Assembly (NCBI GenBank): GCA_000961765.1
Contig: LADT01000053.1
Coordinates: 186,001-250,000 of the forward strand
Direction of reading: 5' to 3'
Origin: Clostridiaceae bacterium BRH_c20a
GTDB taxonomy: Bacteria > Bacillota > Peptococcia > Peptococcales > BICA1-8
Length of the DNA stretch: 64,000 bases
Below are positions 45,839 to 54,107 of this stretch, piece after piece. Both the position numbers and the translations under genes were made by a program. Every line of letters starts with the position of its first letter. Position 1 is the first letter of the stretch. Under the pieces are notes generated by a model that did not search any database, was not told where the DNA came from, and was given only the letters and a program-made list of their open reading frames with translations.

Positions 45839-46201
45839 ATGTGGCTTCCATTATTAGGCTTGTTATTCGGCGCAATTATCGGATCCGCCATTTCCTTTCA
45901 AATCCCGATAATATTTGCGAAATATATGTCAGTAGCTGTTTTAGCTTCATTAGACTCTGTATTTGGCGGTATCAAAGGGGTTTTAGAGGAAACCTTTGAC
46001 GGTACAGTTCTATTAACAGGGTTTTTTACAAATGCATTACTGGCAGCACTGTTAGCCTATCTAGGCGACAGACTAGGTGTCGACTTATACCTTGCTGCTG
46101 TTTTCGCTTTTGGTGTACGGCTTTTCCAGAACCTGGCTACAATCCGGCACTATCTGTTATGCCGCAGCTTAAAGAGCTATAAGGGATGCCCGAGGAAGTA
46201 A
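45839..46201 (+). CDS. sbp: Small basic protein Sbp (DUF1290)
   Basis: 120 aa, three hydrophobic segments and the motif GGIKGVLEETFDGTVLLTGFFTNALLAA, characteristic of DUF1290/Sbp. Function unknown; linked to division loci by position. Eight bases after the first DUF881 gene. Its stop codon lies in the stem of its terminator. Confidence 0.9.
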   Translation: MWLPLLGLLFGAIIGSAISFQIPIIFAKYMSVAVLASLDSVFGGIKGVLEETFDGTVLLTGFFTNALLAALLAYLGDRLGVDLYLAAVFAFGVRLFQNLATIRHYLLCRSLKSYKGCPRK

Positions 46202-46219
46202 TGCGTAGCATTACTTTTT
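46197..46219 (+). terminator. Terminator overlapping the sbp stop codon
   Basis: AGTAATGC GTA GCATTACTTTTT, with TAA of the stop codon in the left arm. Confidence 0.85.
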
Positions 46220-46224
46220 GGTGA

Positions 46225-46695
46225 AGATTACGCGTCTGACATCTACTCACGGGATTAGATATTGCGTCTGACAATACTTCTGGGCGAATATTTTGCGTCT
46301 GATAAGACCAGTGAGCAGTTCTCGGTGCCCAGTGCCCGGGGAAACAAGGGTCGAGGTTTCGCTCCATTTCATTTCGCTAGGTTAAGGTTAAAATCAGACT
46401 AAGATTCCGCTACGCTAGATTAAGATTTCGCTTCGCTAGATTAAGTACCGAGCACCGGACACCGAGCACCGATCCCCGACCCAACATTCTATCCATTCAA
46501 TACCAGTGTCAGACGCAATAAATTGACCTATAAGCATTAGCAGACGCAATAAGCTAGCCGTATAAGTATTGTCTGACCAATAGGCTAGACCCAGAAGTAA
46601 GTGTCAGACTAAAAGCTAGACCTATGAGTAGTGCAGACGCAATAAGCTGACCACAAAGTAAATGTCCGACTAACAATCTAAACCTATGAGTAAGA
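46225..46695. repeat. CAGACGC composite element E8
   Basis: Left arm of three reverse units (GCGTCTGACATCTACTCAC, GCGTCTGACAATACTTC, GCGTCTGATAAGAC). Core as in E2 and E5 (CAGTGAG CAGTTCT CGGTGCC, GGTTAAGGTT, TCCGCTACGCTAG, TTTCGCTTCGCTAG, ACCGAGCACCGGACACCG, CCCGACCCAACATTC). Right arm of about six forward units from 46509, reaching to within 20 bp of the next start codon. It fills 500 bp between sbp and the second DUF881 gene. Confidence 0.92.
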
Positions 46696-46710
46696 AGGTT
46701 GGTGAAAAGT

Positions 46711-47409
46711 ATGAACAAAAAGAACTGGCAGGTGCCAATTACTATAGTATTAGTATTCTTGGGTGTTTTATTGTCCGCCCAATTTCAAACTCAAACTCGG
46801 GTACTCTCCGACTTATCAATGCAAAAAACTGAGGACCTCATTACTATGGTTAGAAATCTAAGCGACAAGAGAATGCAGTTGGAAAGAGAATTAGAAGAAA
46901 ATGAAAGAAAAGTACTAACCATAAAGAACTCCAGTTCAGATGAACTAAATATTATAAATAGCCTAAATGCGGAGTTAAATAAGCTCAATCTCATCAACGG
47001 AATTGAAGAGATAAAGGGTCCGGGCCTGCAGGTAATTATTGATCAAGACTCACCAATTCTTTATGTTGATATTGTCAGCATTATTAATGAGCTCTGGGCT
47101 GCTGGAGCAGAAGCAATATCTGTAAATAATATTAGGATTGATACAAATTCAATTTTTTTCTATACCGAGACAGAAAATGCCATGTATATAACTCTAAATC
47201 ACAAGCCTTTAACCTTCCCTATTCTAATAAATGCCATAGGTAACCCAAATACTTTGGAAAAGGGGCTAACCTTACCAGGTGGAATTATAGATAACCTAGC
47301 CTTATTTAGAGCTTATCCTTATCTAGAACAAACTGAGGAAATCATTATACCCGCTATTGAAAACCCTCCAGTTTTTATTGACGCTATAATCAACAAAAAA
47401 ACGCCTTAA
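46711..47409 (+). CDS. DUF881-family protein (second copy)
   Basis: 232 aa. N-terminal transmembrane helix (WQVPITIVLVFLGVLLSAQF), coiled coil (about 30-85) and the outer domain with GPGLQVIIDQ and AGAEAISVNNIRID, plus INAIGNPNTLEKGL, paralogous to the 45114 gene. ATG at 46711, with GGTGA just ahead inside the end of the repeat array; upstream in-frame TTG and GTG are alternatives. Confidence 0.9.
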   Translation: MNKKNWQVPITIVLVFLGVLLSAQFQTQTRVLSDLSMQKTEDLITMVRNLSDKRMQLERELEENERKVLTIKNSSSDELNIINSLNAELNKLNLINGIEEIKGPGLQVIIDQDSPILYVDIVSIINELWAAGAEAISVNNIRIDTNSIFFYTETENAMYITLNHKPLTFPILINAIGNPNTLEKGLTLPGGIIDNLALFRAYPYLEQTEEIIIPAIENPPVFIDAIINKKTP

Positions 47410-47427
47410 CAAAAGGCGTTTTTTTAC
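47394..47427. terminator. Bidirectional terminator between convergent genes
   Basis: AAAAAAACGCCTT AACA AAAGGCGTTTTTTT serves both the DUF881 gene (+) and the orphan gene (-) that ends at 47432. Confidence 0.9.
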
Positions 47428-47431
47428 TTTG

Positions 47432-49237
47432 CTAATTAAGTATTCTCATATTTTTTGCCATTTTCAATTGAGTGCCTTGAGGAACAAGAAATTTCGTATA
47501 TGGATCTTTTTTTAAATTACTAAGTAATTTACAATAATGCCATTTTTCTTTTTCGCCCCTTTGTTCCCATTCGCTAGCTAGGTCTACAATATTGCTTTCC
47601 GCAACAGGAAATGATTTCCCCCATTTTTCAAGTTTTTCTCCATATGAAAAGATAAAAATATGATTTCGGTAAATTAAAGCTTCAACCAGATAATTTTCTT
47701 TTTTTATTTCAAAAACCTGAATCTTTGACCCTAAAAAATAGCGTTCATCAGCTTGTTCTCTAATTAAATTATGCCAATATTGATAATCCTGGAAACTTAA
47801 ATAATAAATATGGTTTTTTTCTGCAAGTTCCTTTGAAAGCATAAATTCAGTATCTGTTATAACCCTGTAAACATCTCTAACAAGACATAAACCTTTAACG
47901 GCCAAATGCACAGGGTTATTTGTACCTTGGATGAGCTCTTGAAAGAAATAACATATTTCCGTAACATTTTTTAAACCACTGCTAAATATTATCAGTTCAT
48001 TATTAGTTAAAATAAACTCTCCATAAATGTCTCTGGATATATCAAGCCCTTTATCTACAGGATCTCCTGCTTTGAACCACTTGTAACAAATGCCTCCTTC
48101 AAATTCACCGGTCACATGGACTTTGTCCCAATTATCAAAAGTACTTTTTATACTATTATAATTACTAATACTATAAACCCCGGCATAAACCTCATAATTC
48201 AAGGGGTTTAGGGGATCCCCGTCAGTAATAGGGCAGAAACACTCTATTTTCACAACAGAAATATACCATTGCTGATTTATTTTTTCCAGTTCAAAAGAAA
48301 AATCAATTTTTTTAAGTTCATCCTTTTCATTACTGCCAATAATTTGATATTGGCAAATAGCATTATTTTCACCATTTATCCATGCCAATGGAATGGATTT
48401 GATAAACGAGTATTTTTCAAAAGGATGAACCCAATTGTCCAAAAAGTCATTTCTATCACCAAATTTCTCCTGCAGACCTGGTGCCGCTAGGTCATATACT
48501 AAAGAAGCATCCATGTTTTTCAAGGCGAGCAAGTATGCATTAACTAAACGCTCTGGCGTAGATTCTTTAGCTGCTAACCATAGCTCCCTATTGTTTTCTG
48601 TATCCTCTACTTTCGTATTATTAGTTAGAAAATGTTTATATTGGGAGAAGCCGCTAGCTACTTTAGTCCCAAAGCGTTGATTTTGTTTATAGGCATCTTG
48701 CAAAAGTCTCTGGGCAGAGAAATAATTTATGCTCCTCAGATTTTGTTTTTCAATAATTTTCAAAAGTTCTTCCTTATTAGAACTAGTGTGCTGAAAATAT
48801 TCCTTTATACCTAAATGATTAAAAGCCAGGGAAAAATAATAGGCATGATAATCTTTTTCTACTTTCATTATTAGAACTAAAACACAGGAGCCTTGAAGTC
48901 GAGACGGTGAAACATAAGCTTGTACATCTAAAGAGCTAAACTGCCGTGGAATTAATGGATTAACTTTGTGTCCTAGATATTCTAATTTACGCAAGGTCTT
49001 AGCAGCTATCCTTTGGACCTCACCCTCCATTTCTCTGGAAATTAACTGAAAAAGTGGAATCAATTTAGAATTATTAGTTTTAGATAAGTTTTCAACTATT
49101 TTTAATTGTATATCCGAAGGTAAATTTTCAATAATATTCAAACATGTGCTTTGAGCCCCATCTAATTCAGTCAATACAATGAGCTCTTTGGCTAATTCAT
49201 TATAAATATTTCCGCTTATAAAGCCTTTTCTTAGCAC
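47432..49237 (-). CDS. 601-aa protein of unknown function
   Basis: No signal peptide or transmembrane helix. Residues 1-100 are helical with HEAT-like periodicity (PLFQLISREMEGEVQRIAAKTLRKLEYLG). Residues ~225-320 (LVNAYLLALKNMDASLVYDLAAPGLQEKFGDRN...) resemble an NTF2-like or DUF4878 fold. The last 270 residues match nothing I recognise. GTG start nine bases after GGGAG. Alone on its strand, ended by the 47394 terminator. I cannot give a function. Confidence 0.7.
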   Translation of the reverse strand: MLRKGFISGNIYNELAKELIVLTELDGAQSTCLNIIENLPSDIQLKIVENLSKTNNSKLIPLFQLISREMEGEVQRIAAKTLRKLEYLGHKVNPLIPRQFSSLDVQAYVSPSRLQGSCVLVLIMKVEKDYHAYYFSLAFNHLGIKEYFQHTSSNKEELLKIIEKQNLRSINYFSAQRLLQDAYKQNQRFGTKVASGFSQYKHFLTNNTKVEDTENNRELWLAAKESTPERLVNAYLLALKNMDASLVYDLAAPGLQEKFGDRNDFLDNWVHPFEKYSFIKSIPLAWINGENNAICQYQIIGSNEKDELKKIDFSFELEKINQQWYISVVKIECFCPITDGDPLNPLNYEVYAGVYSISNYNSIKSTFDNWDKVHVTGEFEGGICYKWFKAGDPVDKGLDISRDIYGEFILTNNELIIFSSGLKNVTEICYFFQELIQGTNNPVHLAVKGLCLVRDVYRVITDTEFMLSKELAEKNHIYYLSFQDYQYWHNLIREQADERYFLGSKIQVFEIKKENYLVEALIYRNHIFIFSYGEKLEKWGKSFPVAESNIVDLASEWEQRGEKEKWHYCKLLSNLKKDPYTKFLVPQGTQLKMAKNMRILN

Positions 49238-49490
49238 GTACTAAAACTCCCTTTCTCCTCGTGTAATGTCCCACTTTTCACTTTATATCCTTTCGCTTTA
49301 CAAGCAAATTTTCCTTTACTTTTTTTCCGTATTTTTCCATCATCTTTCGCTAGCAACCTGCATTTTATGCGCAACATTTAGTGAGTTTTGTACCAATACC
49401 TTTATATAGCAAGAAAGTACTAAAAATTTCTTTTTAATTGTCATCTTATGTTATAAAAAAGCAGGTTGCCTGTATAATATTGAAGAATTA

Positions 49491-49520
49491 AAAAAACGCC
49501 CATAATTTAAGGCGTTTTTT
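49491..49520. terminator. Terminator hairpin
   Basis: AAAAAACGCC CATAATTTAA GGCGTTTTTT with T-runs on both strands. Likely the end of the minus-strand FmdB transcript. The rest of 49238-49613 is AT-rich with a TATAAT at about 49474 and nothing else identifiable. Confidence 0.75.
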
Positions 49521-49613
49521 AGCATCATAAATTTTCTTAATAGCATAGAATACAATAGAAACACTTCTTTCAAAAAGAGGTGAATCTGCATTATAAGACT
49601 TGGGGTGAAATTA

Positions 49614-49751
49614 ATGGGTGATTCTTTGGTAATGTTACTTCTTACCTTAAGCCTGACACTATGGATTAAGCTAACTTCCTCTCTCAAAAAACGGCTGTGG
49701 CCACCCTCTAGTAATAAACCCAGCCAGAGAAAGTCAAACGTAGACAGCTAA
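49614..49751 (+). CDS. Possible 45-aa single-pass membrane protein
   Basis: ATG with GGGGTGA five bases ahead; product starts with a hydrophobic helix (SLVMLLLTLSLTLWIKL) followed by a basic, serine-rich tail. The stop overlaps that of the convergent FmdB gene by four bases. No homology recognised; real but short, or chance. Confidence 0.4.
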   Translation: MGDSLVMLLLTLSLTLWIKLTSSLKKRLWPPSSNKPSQRKSNVDS

Positions 49752-49957
49752 CAGCCCGAACAACTGCCGCAGCTACCGCTAGAACACGATGAACCTGCGC
49801 TACCCCCAGAAATTCCGCCTAAATTAACTCTATTAAACTTTTGCTGAATATCTCCTGAGCAACATTCAGGACAAGCTACCTTAGCCTTATCCTTAATGCT
49901 AACCTGTACGGTAAAATTTTTGTCACATTTTTTACACCTAAAATCATAGGCTGGCAT
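49748..49957 (-). CDS. FmdB-family zinc-ribbon protein
   Basis: 69 aa. MPAYDFRCKKCDKNFTV with a second CPEC pair gives the FmdB/CxxC_CxxC_SSSS zinc ribbon; the tail SSCSSGSCGSCSGC is rich in cysteine and serine. The ATG at 49957 lies after GGGAGGTGAGGG. These proteins are small putative regulators of unknown detail. Confidence 0.9.
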   Translation of the reverse strand: MPAYDFRCKKCDKNFTVQVSIKDKAKVACPECCSGDIQQKFNRVNLGGISGGSAGSSCSSGSCGSCSGC

Positions 49958-49989
49958 ACCCTCACCTCCCATAATTAAAAAGCCATTCC

Positions 49990-50124
49990 CTAAAATTCAG
50001 TATATCTCTTGGTGCTATCTTTAGCAATATATATCTTATTATTCAGATTAAGGGATGTAATATCCCTTTCCTTCATTTGCAAACTAGCATATATTTGGTA
50101 TGCAGGAAAAACCTTCATCCTCAT
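49990..50124 (-). CDS. Doubtful 44-aa open frame upstream of fmdB
   Basis: MRMKVFPAYQIYASLQMKE... has a protein-like composition with a lysine-rich end, in line with fmdB. There is no ribosome site before either ATG. Could be a small gene or chance; not recognised. Confidence 0.25.
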   Translation of the reverse strand: MRMKVFPAYQIYASLQMKERDITSLNLNNKIYIAKDSTKRYTEF

Positions 50125-50139
50125 AGAAATATATAAAAA

Positions 50140-50225
50140 ACGACTATGGACTATAGACCATAGATTATAGTCCATAGACCATAGACCATTGTCTTTTATC
50201 TTTTTCTAGCACTAGCCACTAGTCA
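50140..50225. repeat. Heptamer array CCATAGA / CTATGGA
   Basis: ACTATGGACTATAGACCATAG with TTATAGTCCATAGACCATAG is a period-7 array of about seven units that is also an imperfect palindrome, followed by CACTAGCCACTAGTCAC. It lies just before the FlhG-like gene. Confidence 0.8.
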
Positions 50226-50249
50226 CTAAACCGAGGTAGGTGTCAGCAA

Positions 50250-51335
50250 ATGCTTAATCTTAACGAAACAGTACATCTTGAGCCCCAATCTCAGATATAT
50301 AAAGGTTCATATTCCGGTACCATAATTAATATAGCTGATTCTACCTTTATAATTACCATGCCCTACGAAAACGGGAAATTAGTACTTTTAAGTGTGGGAA
50401 CAATGCTTAAAGTAGATATCCCCGAAAAAGAAATTTCCTTTATATCCGAAGTTATTAATAGGACCTTTGTTCCAGAGCCCTCTCTAGTTTTGACTCTACC
50501 TATTCAGTTCTCAGATAAAAAGACCAATAAACAAACTAAATTCATTTCCATAACCAGTGGAAAAGGTGGAGTCGGAAAAACCAGTTTTACTATAAACCTA
50601 GGAATAACATTAAGCCGGATGGGGTATCGAACCTTTATTATTGATGCTGACCTAGGAACAGCGAATGTTGATGTACTTCTCAACATGCATCCCAAATATA
50701 ATTTAAATGATATCTTAAATAAAGAAAAGGATATACTAGATATAATTATCGAAGGACCTGGAGGAATCCAGGTTGTCCCTGGAGGCTCAGGACTTCAGAA
50801 CCTAGCTGACCTAGATGAATGGCAGTTTAGCCGTTTGATTAATAGTTTTCAGACCCTAGAAAAATATGCTGATATAATATTAATAGATACAGGAGCAGGT
50901 CTTTCCAAAAACGTTGTTAACTTTATTTTAGCTAGTGACGAAATAATCGTTGTGACAACGCCGGAACCCCATGCCATAACCGATGCCTATGCTATTATTA
51001 AGGTTATGGATAACAGGGACTCCTCCCTAAAACCTAAACTTGTTCTCAACAGAGTCGAAAGTCCGGAAGAAGCTAGGCAGGTCACTAAAAAAATGATTCA
51101 AGTTACAGACCGCTTTTTGACTTTAAAACTAGATAGCTTAGGCTACATTCTAGAAGACAGTCATGTTCTAAAAGCAATTAAAAGACTGCGCCCCTTTGTG
51201 CTTACTGATCCCCAAAGTCCAGCGTCTCAATGTGTAAAAAATATTGCCCAAAAAATAGTGCATCCCGAGGAAACCAACCAGCTCGAAGTTAGAAAAAGTT
51301 TCTTTAACCGATTTAAGGAGCTGTTTAATAAATGA
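50250..51335 (+). CDS. FlhG/MinD-like ATPase with N-terminal YcgR-type domain
   Basis: 361 aa. Residues 1-85 look like the N-terminal domain of YcgR/PilZ proteins (SQIYKGSYSGTIINIADSTFIITMP). The rest is a deviant Walker A P-loop ATPase (ITSGKGGVGKTSFTINLGITLSRMGYRTFIIDADLG, then DIILIDTGAGLSKNVVNF), closest in pattern to FlhG. FlhG normally controls flagellar number with FlhF; here no flagellar gene is present. ATG behind AGGTAGGTG; it overlaps nrdJ by four bases. Confidence 0.85.
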   Translation: MLNLNETVHLEPQSQIYKGSYSGTIINIADSTFIITMPYENGKLVLLSVGTMLKVDIPEKEISFISEVINRTFVPEPSLVLTLPIQFSDKKTNKQTKFISITSGKGGVGKTSFTINLGITLSRMGYRTFIIDADLGTANVDVLLNMHPKYNLNDILNKEKDILDIIIEGPGGIQVVPGGSGLQNLADLDEWQFSRLINSFQTLEKYADIILIDTGAGLSKNVVNFILASDEIIVVTTPEPHAITDAYAIIKVMDNRDSSLKPKLVLNRVESPEEARQVTKKMIQVTDRFLTLKLDSLGYILEDSHVLKAIKRLRPFVLTDPQSPASQCVKNIAQKIVHPEETNQLEVRKSFFNRFKELFNK

Positions 51336-53110
51336 CCACTTTAGATCAATTCATTAATAATTACCCTTGGAGGAATATCAAGCTGGATTTATCTCCATTG
51401 GCCCATGAAATTTTAAAGCAGCGCTATCTTTTAAAAAACTCCCACCAGGAAATAATTGAAACCCCTCTAGAAATGTATATAAGGGTTTCCAAATACATGG
51501 TTTCCCAGGAAAAATCTCCTCAAGAACAAATTTTCTGGTTTAATAAATATTTCAATGGATTAGCTCTACAAGAATGGTGTGTATCTAGTCCGGGTCTAAT
51601 GAATTCAGGCACTAAGCTTTCTCAGCTCAGTGCCTGTTTTATTCTAGAGATTGAAGATAATTTAGAAAATATCTTTACTACTCTAAAAAATGCAGCCCTG
51701 ATTTATAAATCAGGGGGTGGAGTAGGCTTCTATTTCGGCAATCTTCGGGAGCAGCAAGCAGTAATTGAAAGCACCAAAGGTGTCTCTAGCGGCATCCCCT
51801 CTTGGCTTAAGCTTTATGATACGGCTGTAAACTGTGTAGCCCAAGGGGGTAAACGGCGGGGAGCAGCTTTAGGACTTTTGCCCATTAATCATCCTGATAT
51901 TGATTACTGGCTTGAAGCCAAATCCCAGGAAAACCATTTGACCAACTTTAACCTGTCTGTTTCAATTACCGATGAATTCATGGAAGCCTTAGAGAAGGAT
52001 AAAGATATTGCTTTAGTCAGTCCGTTAGGTTATATTGTTAAAAACATACCCGCCCGCAGTTTATGGGAAAAACTCTGTTATCATGCCTGGCACAAAGGGG
52101 AGCCTGGGGTGTTTTTTATTGACCGAATCAATCAAGATCATGCTAACCCCCACCTGGGGAGGATTAACTGTAGTAACCCCTGTGCGGAATTTGTCAATAT
52201 TAATTATTCCTCGTGTAATTTAGCCTCTATAAATTTAGAAAGACACCTTTTAAATAATGGTAATCAGATAACCTTTGATTGGAATAAATTTAGGGAGACA
52301 ATTATTACAGTACAACGTTTCCTCGATAACATGATAGACGCTAACCATCTTCCCCTTAAAGAATTAAAAGAAATAACTCAGGCCATTCGCCCCCAAGGCT
52401 TAGGGTTTATGGGTTTAGCTAGAGTCTTAAAAGCCTTAAAGCTAGGGTACCATAGTGAGGCTGCTCGCCAATGGGCGGAAAAGATGGCTGGTTTTCTTCG
52501 CCAGAGCGCCGAAGAGGCTTCTCACGCCCTAGCCTTAGAAAGAGGGGTCTATCCAGCATGGCTAGGTTCAACATGGGAAAAGGAAAATAAGCAAATGCGA
52601 AATAGCTGCCTTTTAGCCATTGCACCCACAGGGACTATTGCTAGCCTGTGCAATACCTCCTGGGGCTTAGAGCCGGAATTCGCCCCAGCATATATGAGGC
52701 AAATATTAGGCGAGCAAACCTTTTTTGAAATTGATCCCCAGCTACTGCAAATAATGCAGGAACTAAATATCGATAGTCCTGAAATGCGGGGAAAAATTCT
52801 AGCCGCCGGTTCCATTCAAGGTTTTAATGAATTCCCCCAGGAAATAAAAGAGGTTTATGTCTATGCCAAAGATATACACCCAACGGACCACATTAAAATG
52901 CAGGCTACCATTCAACAGCATGTTGACGGTGCCTGCAGTAAAACCATTAACTTACCCTCAAATGCAAGTACAGAAGATGTAGACCAAGCCTTCCGGCTTG
53001 CCTATAAATTGGGTGTAAAAGGGTGTACTGTCTACCGGGACCGGAGCAGAGAAAGGCAAGTCTTGCACAATTGCAAAATAGATAATAACTGCCCGGAATG
53101 CCAGATTTAA
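51332..53110 (+). CDS. nrdJ: Adenosylcobalamin-dependent ribonucleotide reductase (class II)
   Basis: 592 aa, a short NrdJ. Recognised by SPGLMNSGTKLSQLSACFIL (first active cysteine), KSGGGVGFYFGNLR, RGAALGLLPINHPDIDYW, the radical-site NPCAEFVNINYSSCNLASINL and the C-terminal CPEC-like NNCPECQI. It makes deoxyribonucleotides from ribonucleotides with B12, oxygen-independently. The start overlaps the FlhG-like gene (ATGA); its end overlaps the convergent radical SAM gene by four bases. Confidence 0.95.
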   Translation: MTTLDQFINNYPWRNIKLDLSPLAHEILKQRYLLKNSHQEIIETPLEMYIRVSKYMVSQEKSPQEQIFWFNKYFNGLALQEWCVSSPGLMNSGTKLSQLSACFILEIEDNLENIFTTLKNAALIYKSGGGVGFYFGNLREQQAVIESTKGVSSGIPSWLKLYDTAVNCVAQGGKRRGAALGLLPINHPDIDYWLEAKSQENHLTNFNLSVSITDEFMEALEKDKDIALVSPLGYIVKNIPARSLWEKLCYHAWHKGEPGVFFIDRINQDHANPHLGRINCSNPCAEFVNINYSSCNLASINLERHLLNNGNQITFDWNKFRETIITVQRFLDNMIDANHLPLKELKEITQAIRPQGLGFMGLARVLKALKLGYHSEAARQWAEKMAGFLRQSAEEASHALALERGVYPAWLGSTWEKENKQMRNSCLLAIAPTGTIASLCNTSWGLEPEFAPAYMRQILGEQTFFEIDPQLLQIMQELNIDSPEMRGKILAAGSIQGFNEFPQEIKEVYVYAKDIHPTDHIKMQATIQQHVDGACSKTINLPSNASTEDVDQAFRLAYKLGVKGCTVYRDRSRERQVLHNCKIDNNCPECQI

Positions 53111-53982
53111 CTGAATTTTTTTCTATACCCACACTTTCTACAGAGCTCCTCAACCGCATCCCGCCGGGAAAAGCCTTGATAAAGGTTATTTGCCCTCTCA
53201 CCCTCTATTATTTCAGAGAAGTGGTTCTTATTAATATTGCCTAAATTTATTACTCCTTCTCCATCAAGGCAGCACGGTACTACAGTCCCATCCACTAAAA
53301 TTGCTGCTTGATTCCTAAGACCATAACAAAAGCCCTTGCCTTTATCCTCTGCTTCTTTTAAATCCGGCCATTGAAATTGCTGATCCTGATTTAAATATAC
53401 TCGTTCAGCAATTTTAATCCCACCACCGGGAATTACCTTTTCCTCTATTTTGAAAGGTAAATTAAATTCCTTTTCAATTATTGCCAGCAGCTGGGCATTC
53501 CTTTGCTTTTCAAGGTTTTTCTTATTATCCCCTACTAGATTCCATAGCCTTAAAGATATTATAATATTAGTTTCTTTCGTGGCTGTCTTGATAAATGTCA
53601 GAATGTCATTAATGTAATTGTCCATATGTTTTAGCCCATTATTTCCTTCCAAGCTATGCAGAGAAAAATTAATCTGCCTCAGGGCAGGTTTATCAATTAT
53701 TTTATCCTTAACCTCATTGACTAAGGTGCCATTTGTAGTTAGATTTACCTTAATTCCTTTTTCATAGCTTAGATCTAAGAATGTATCTATTTCCGGATGG
53801 AGCAGCGGCTCCCCCTTTACATGAAAGAAAATTAAATCGGTATAAGGCTTTATTTCATTTAATATTTTGATGAAGGTTTCTATTTTCATGTACTCAGGTT
53901 GCCGCCTTGTTGGTGGGCAAAAACTACAGGCAAGATTACAGGCATTGGTAATCTCAATATATATTTTCCTAAATCTTTTCAC
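53107..53982 (-). CDS. Radical SAM protein with C-terminal SPASM-like cysteines
   Basis: 291 aa from the GTG of KRFRKIYIEITNACNLACSFC, eight bases after GGAG. The CxxxCxxC motif (CNLACSFC) binds the SAM-cleaving cluster; FFHVKGEPLLHPE and NLTTNGTL follow the usual path. C-terminal residues DGTVVPCCLDGEGVINLGNI and LCRKCGYRKKF may hold an extra cluster as in SPASM or Twitch domains. Substrate unknown; such proteins often modify peptides, but no precursor peptide is visible. Confidence 0.87.
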   Translation of the reverse strand: MKRFRKIYIEITNACNLACSFCPPTRRQPEYMKIETFIKILNEIKPYTDLIFFHVKGEPLLHPEIDTFLDLSYEKGIKVNLTTNGTLVNEVKDKIIDKPALRQINFSLHSLEGNNGLKHMDNYINDILTFIKTATKETNIIISLRLWNLVGDNKKNLEKQRNAQLLAIIEKEFNLPFKIEEKVIPGGGIKIAERVYLNQDQQFQWPDLKEAEDKGKGFCYGLRNQAAILVDGTVVPCCLDGEGVINLGNINKNHFSEIIEGERANNLYQGFSRRDAVEELCRKCGYRKKFS

Positions 53983-54071
53983 TTTTTCTACTCCAATCCA
54001 AGCACTGGCTATTAATTTGTTAATGATTCTATTATGCCATAATCTCAAAACTCATGGCAATGAAACACAAA

Positions 54072-54090
54072 GGGCTGCCTTTAGCAGCCC
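54072..54090 (-). terminator. Hairpin, weak terminator
   Basis: GGGCTGC CTTTA GCAGCCC. It follows the stop of the minus-strand remnant at 54108 and lies ahead of the radical SAM start. T-run is poor. Confidence 0.5.
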
Positions 54091-54107
54091 CTGCAATTTA
54101 AAATGGC

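Noticed and set aside
46137-46367. 76-aa minus-strand frame at the end of sbp
   Set aside because: It is made of repeat element E8 and antisense to sbp; no ribosome site.
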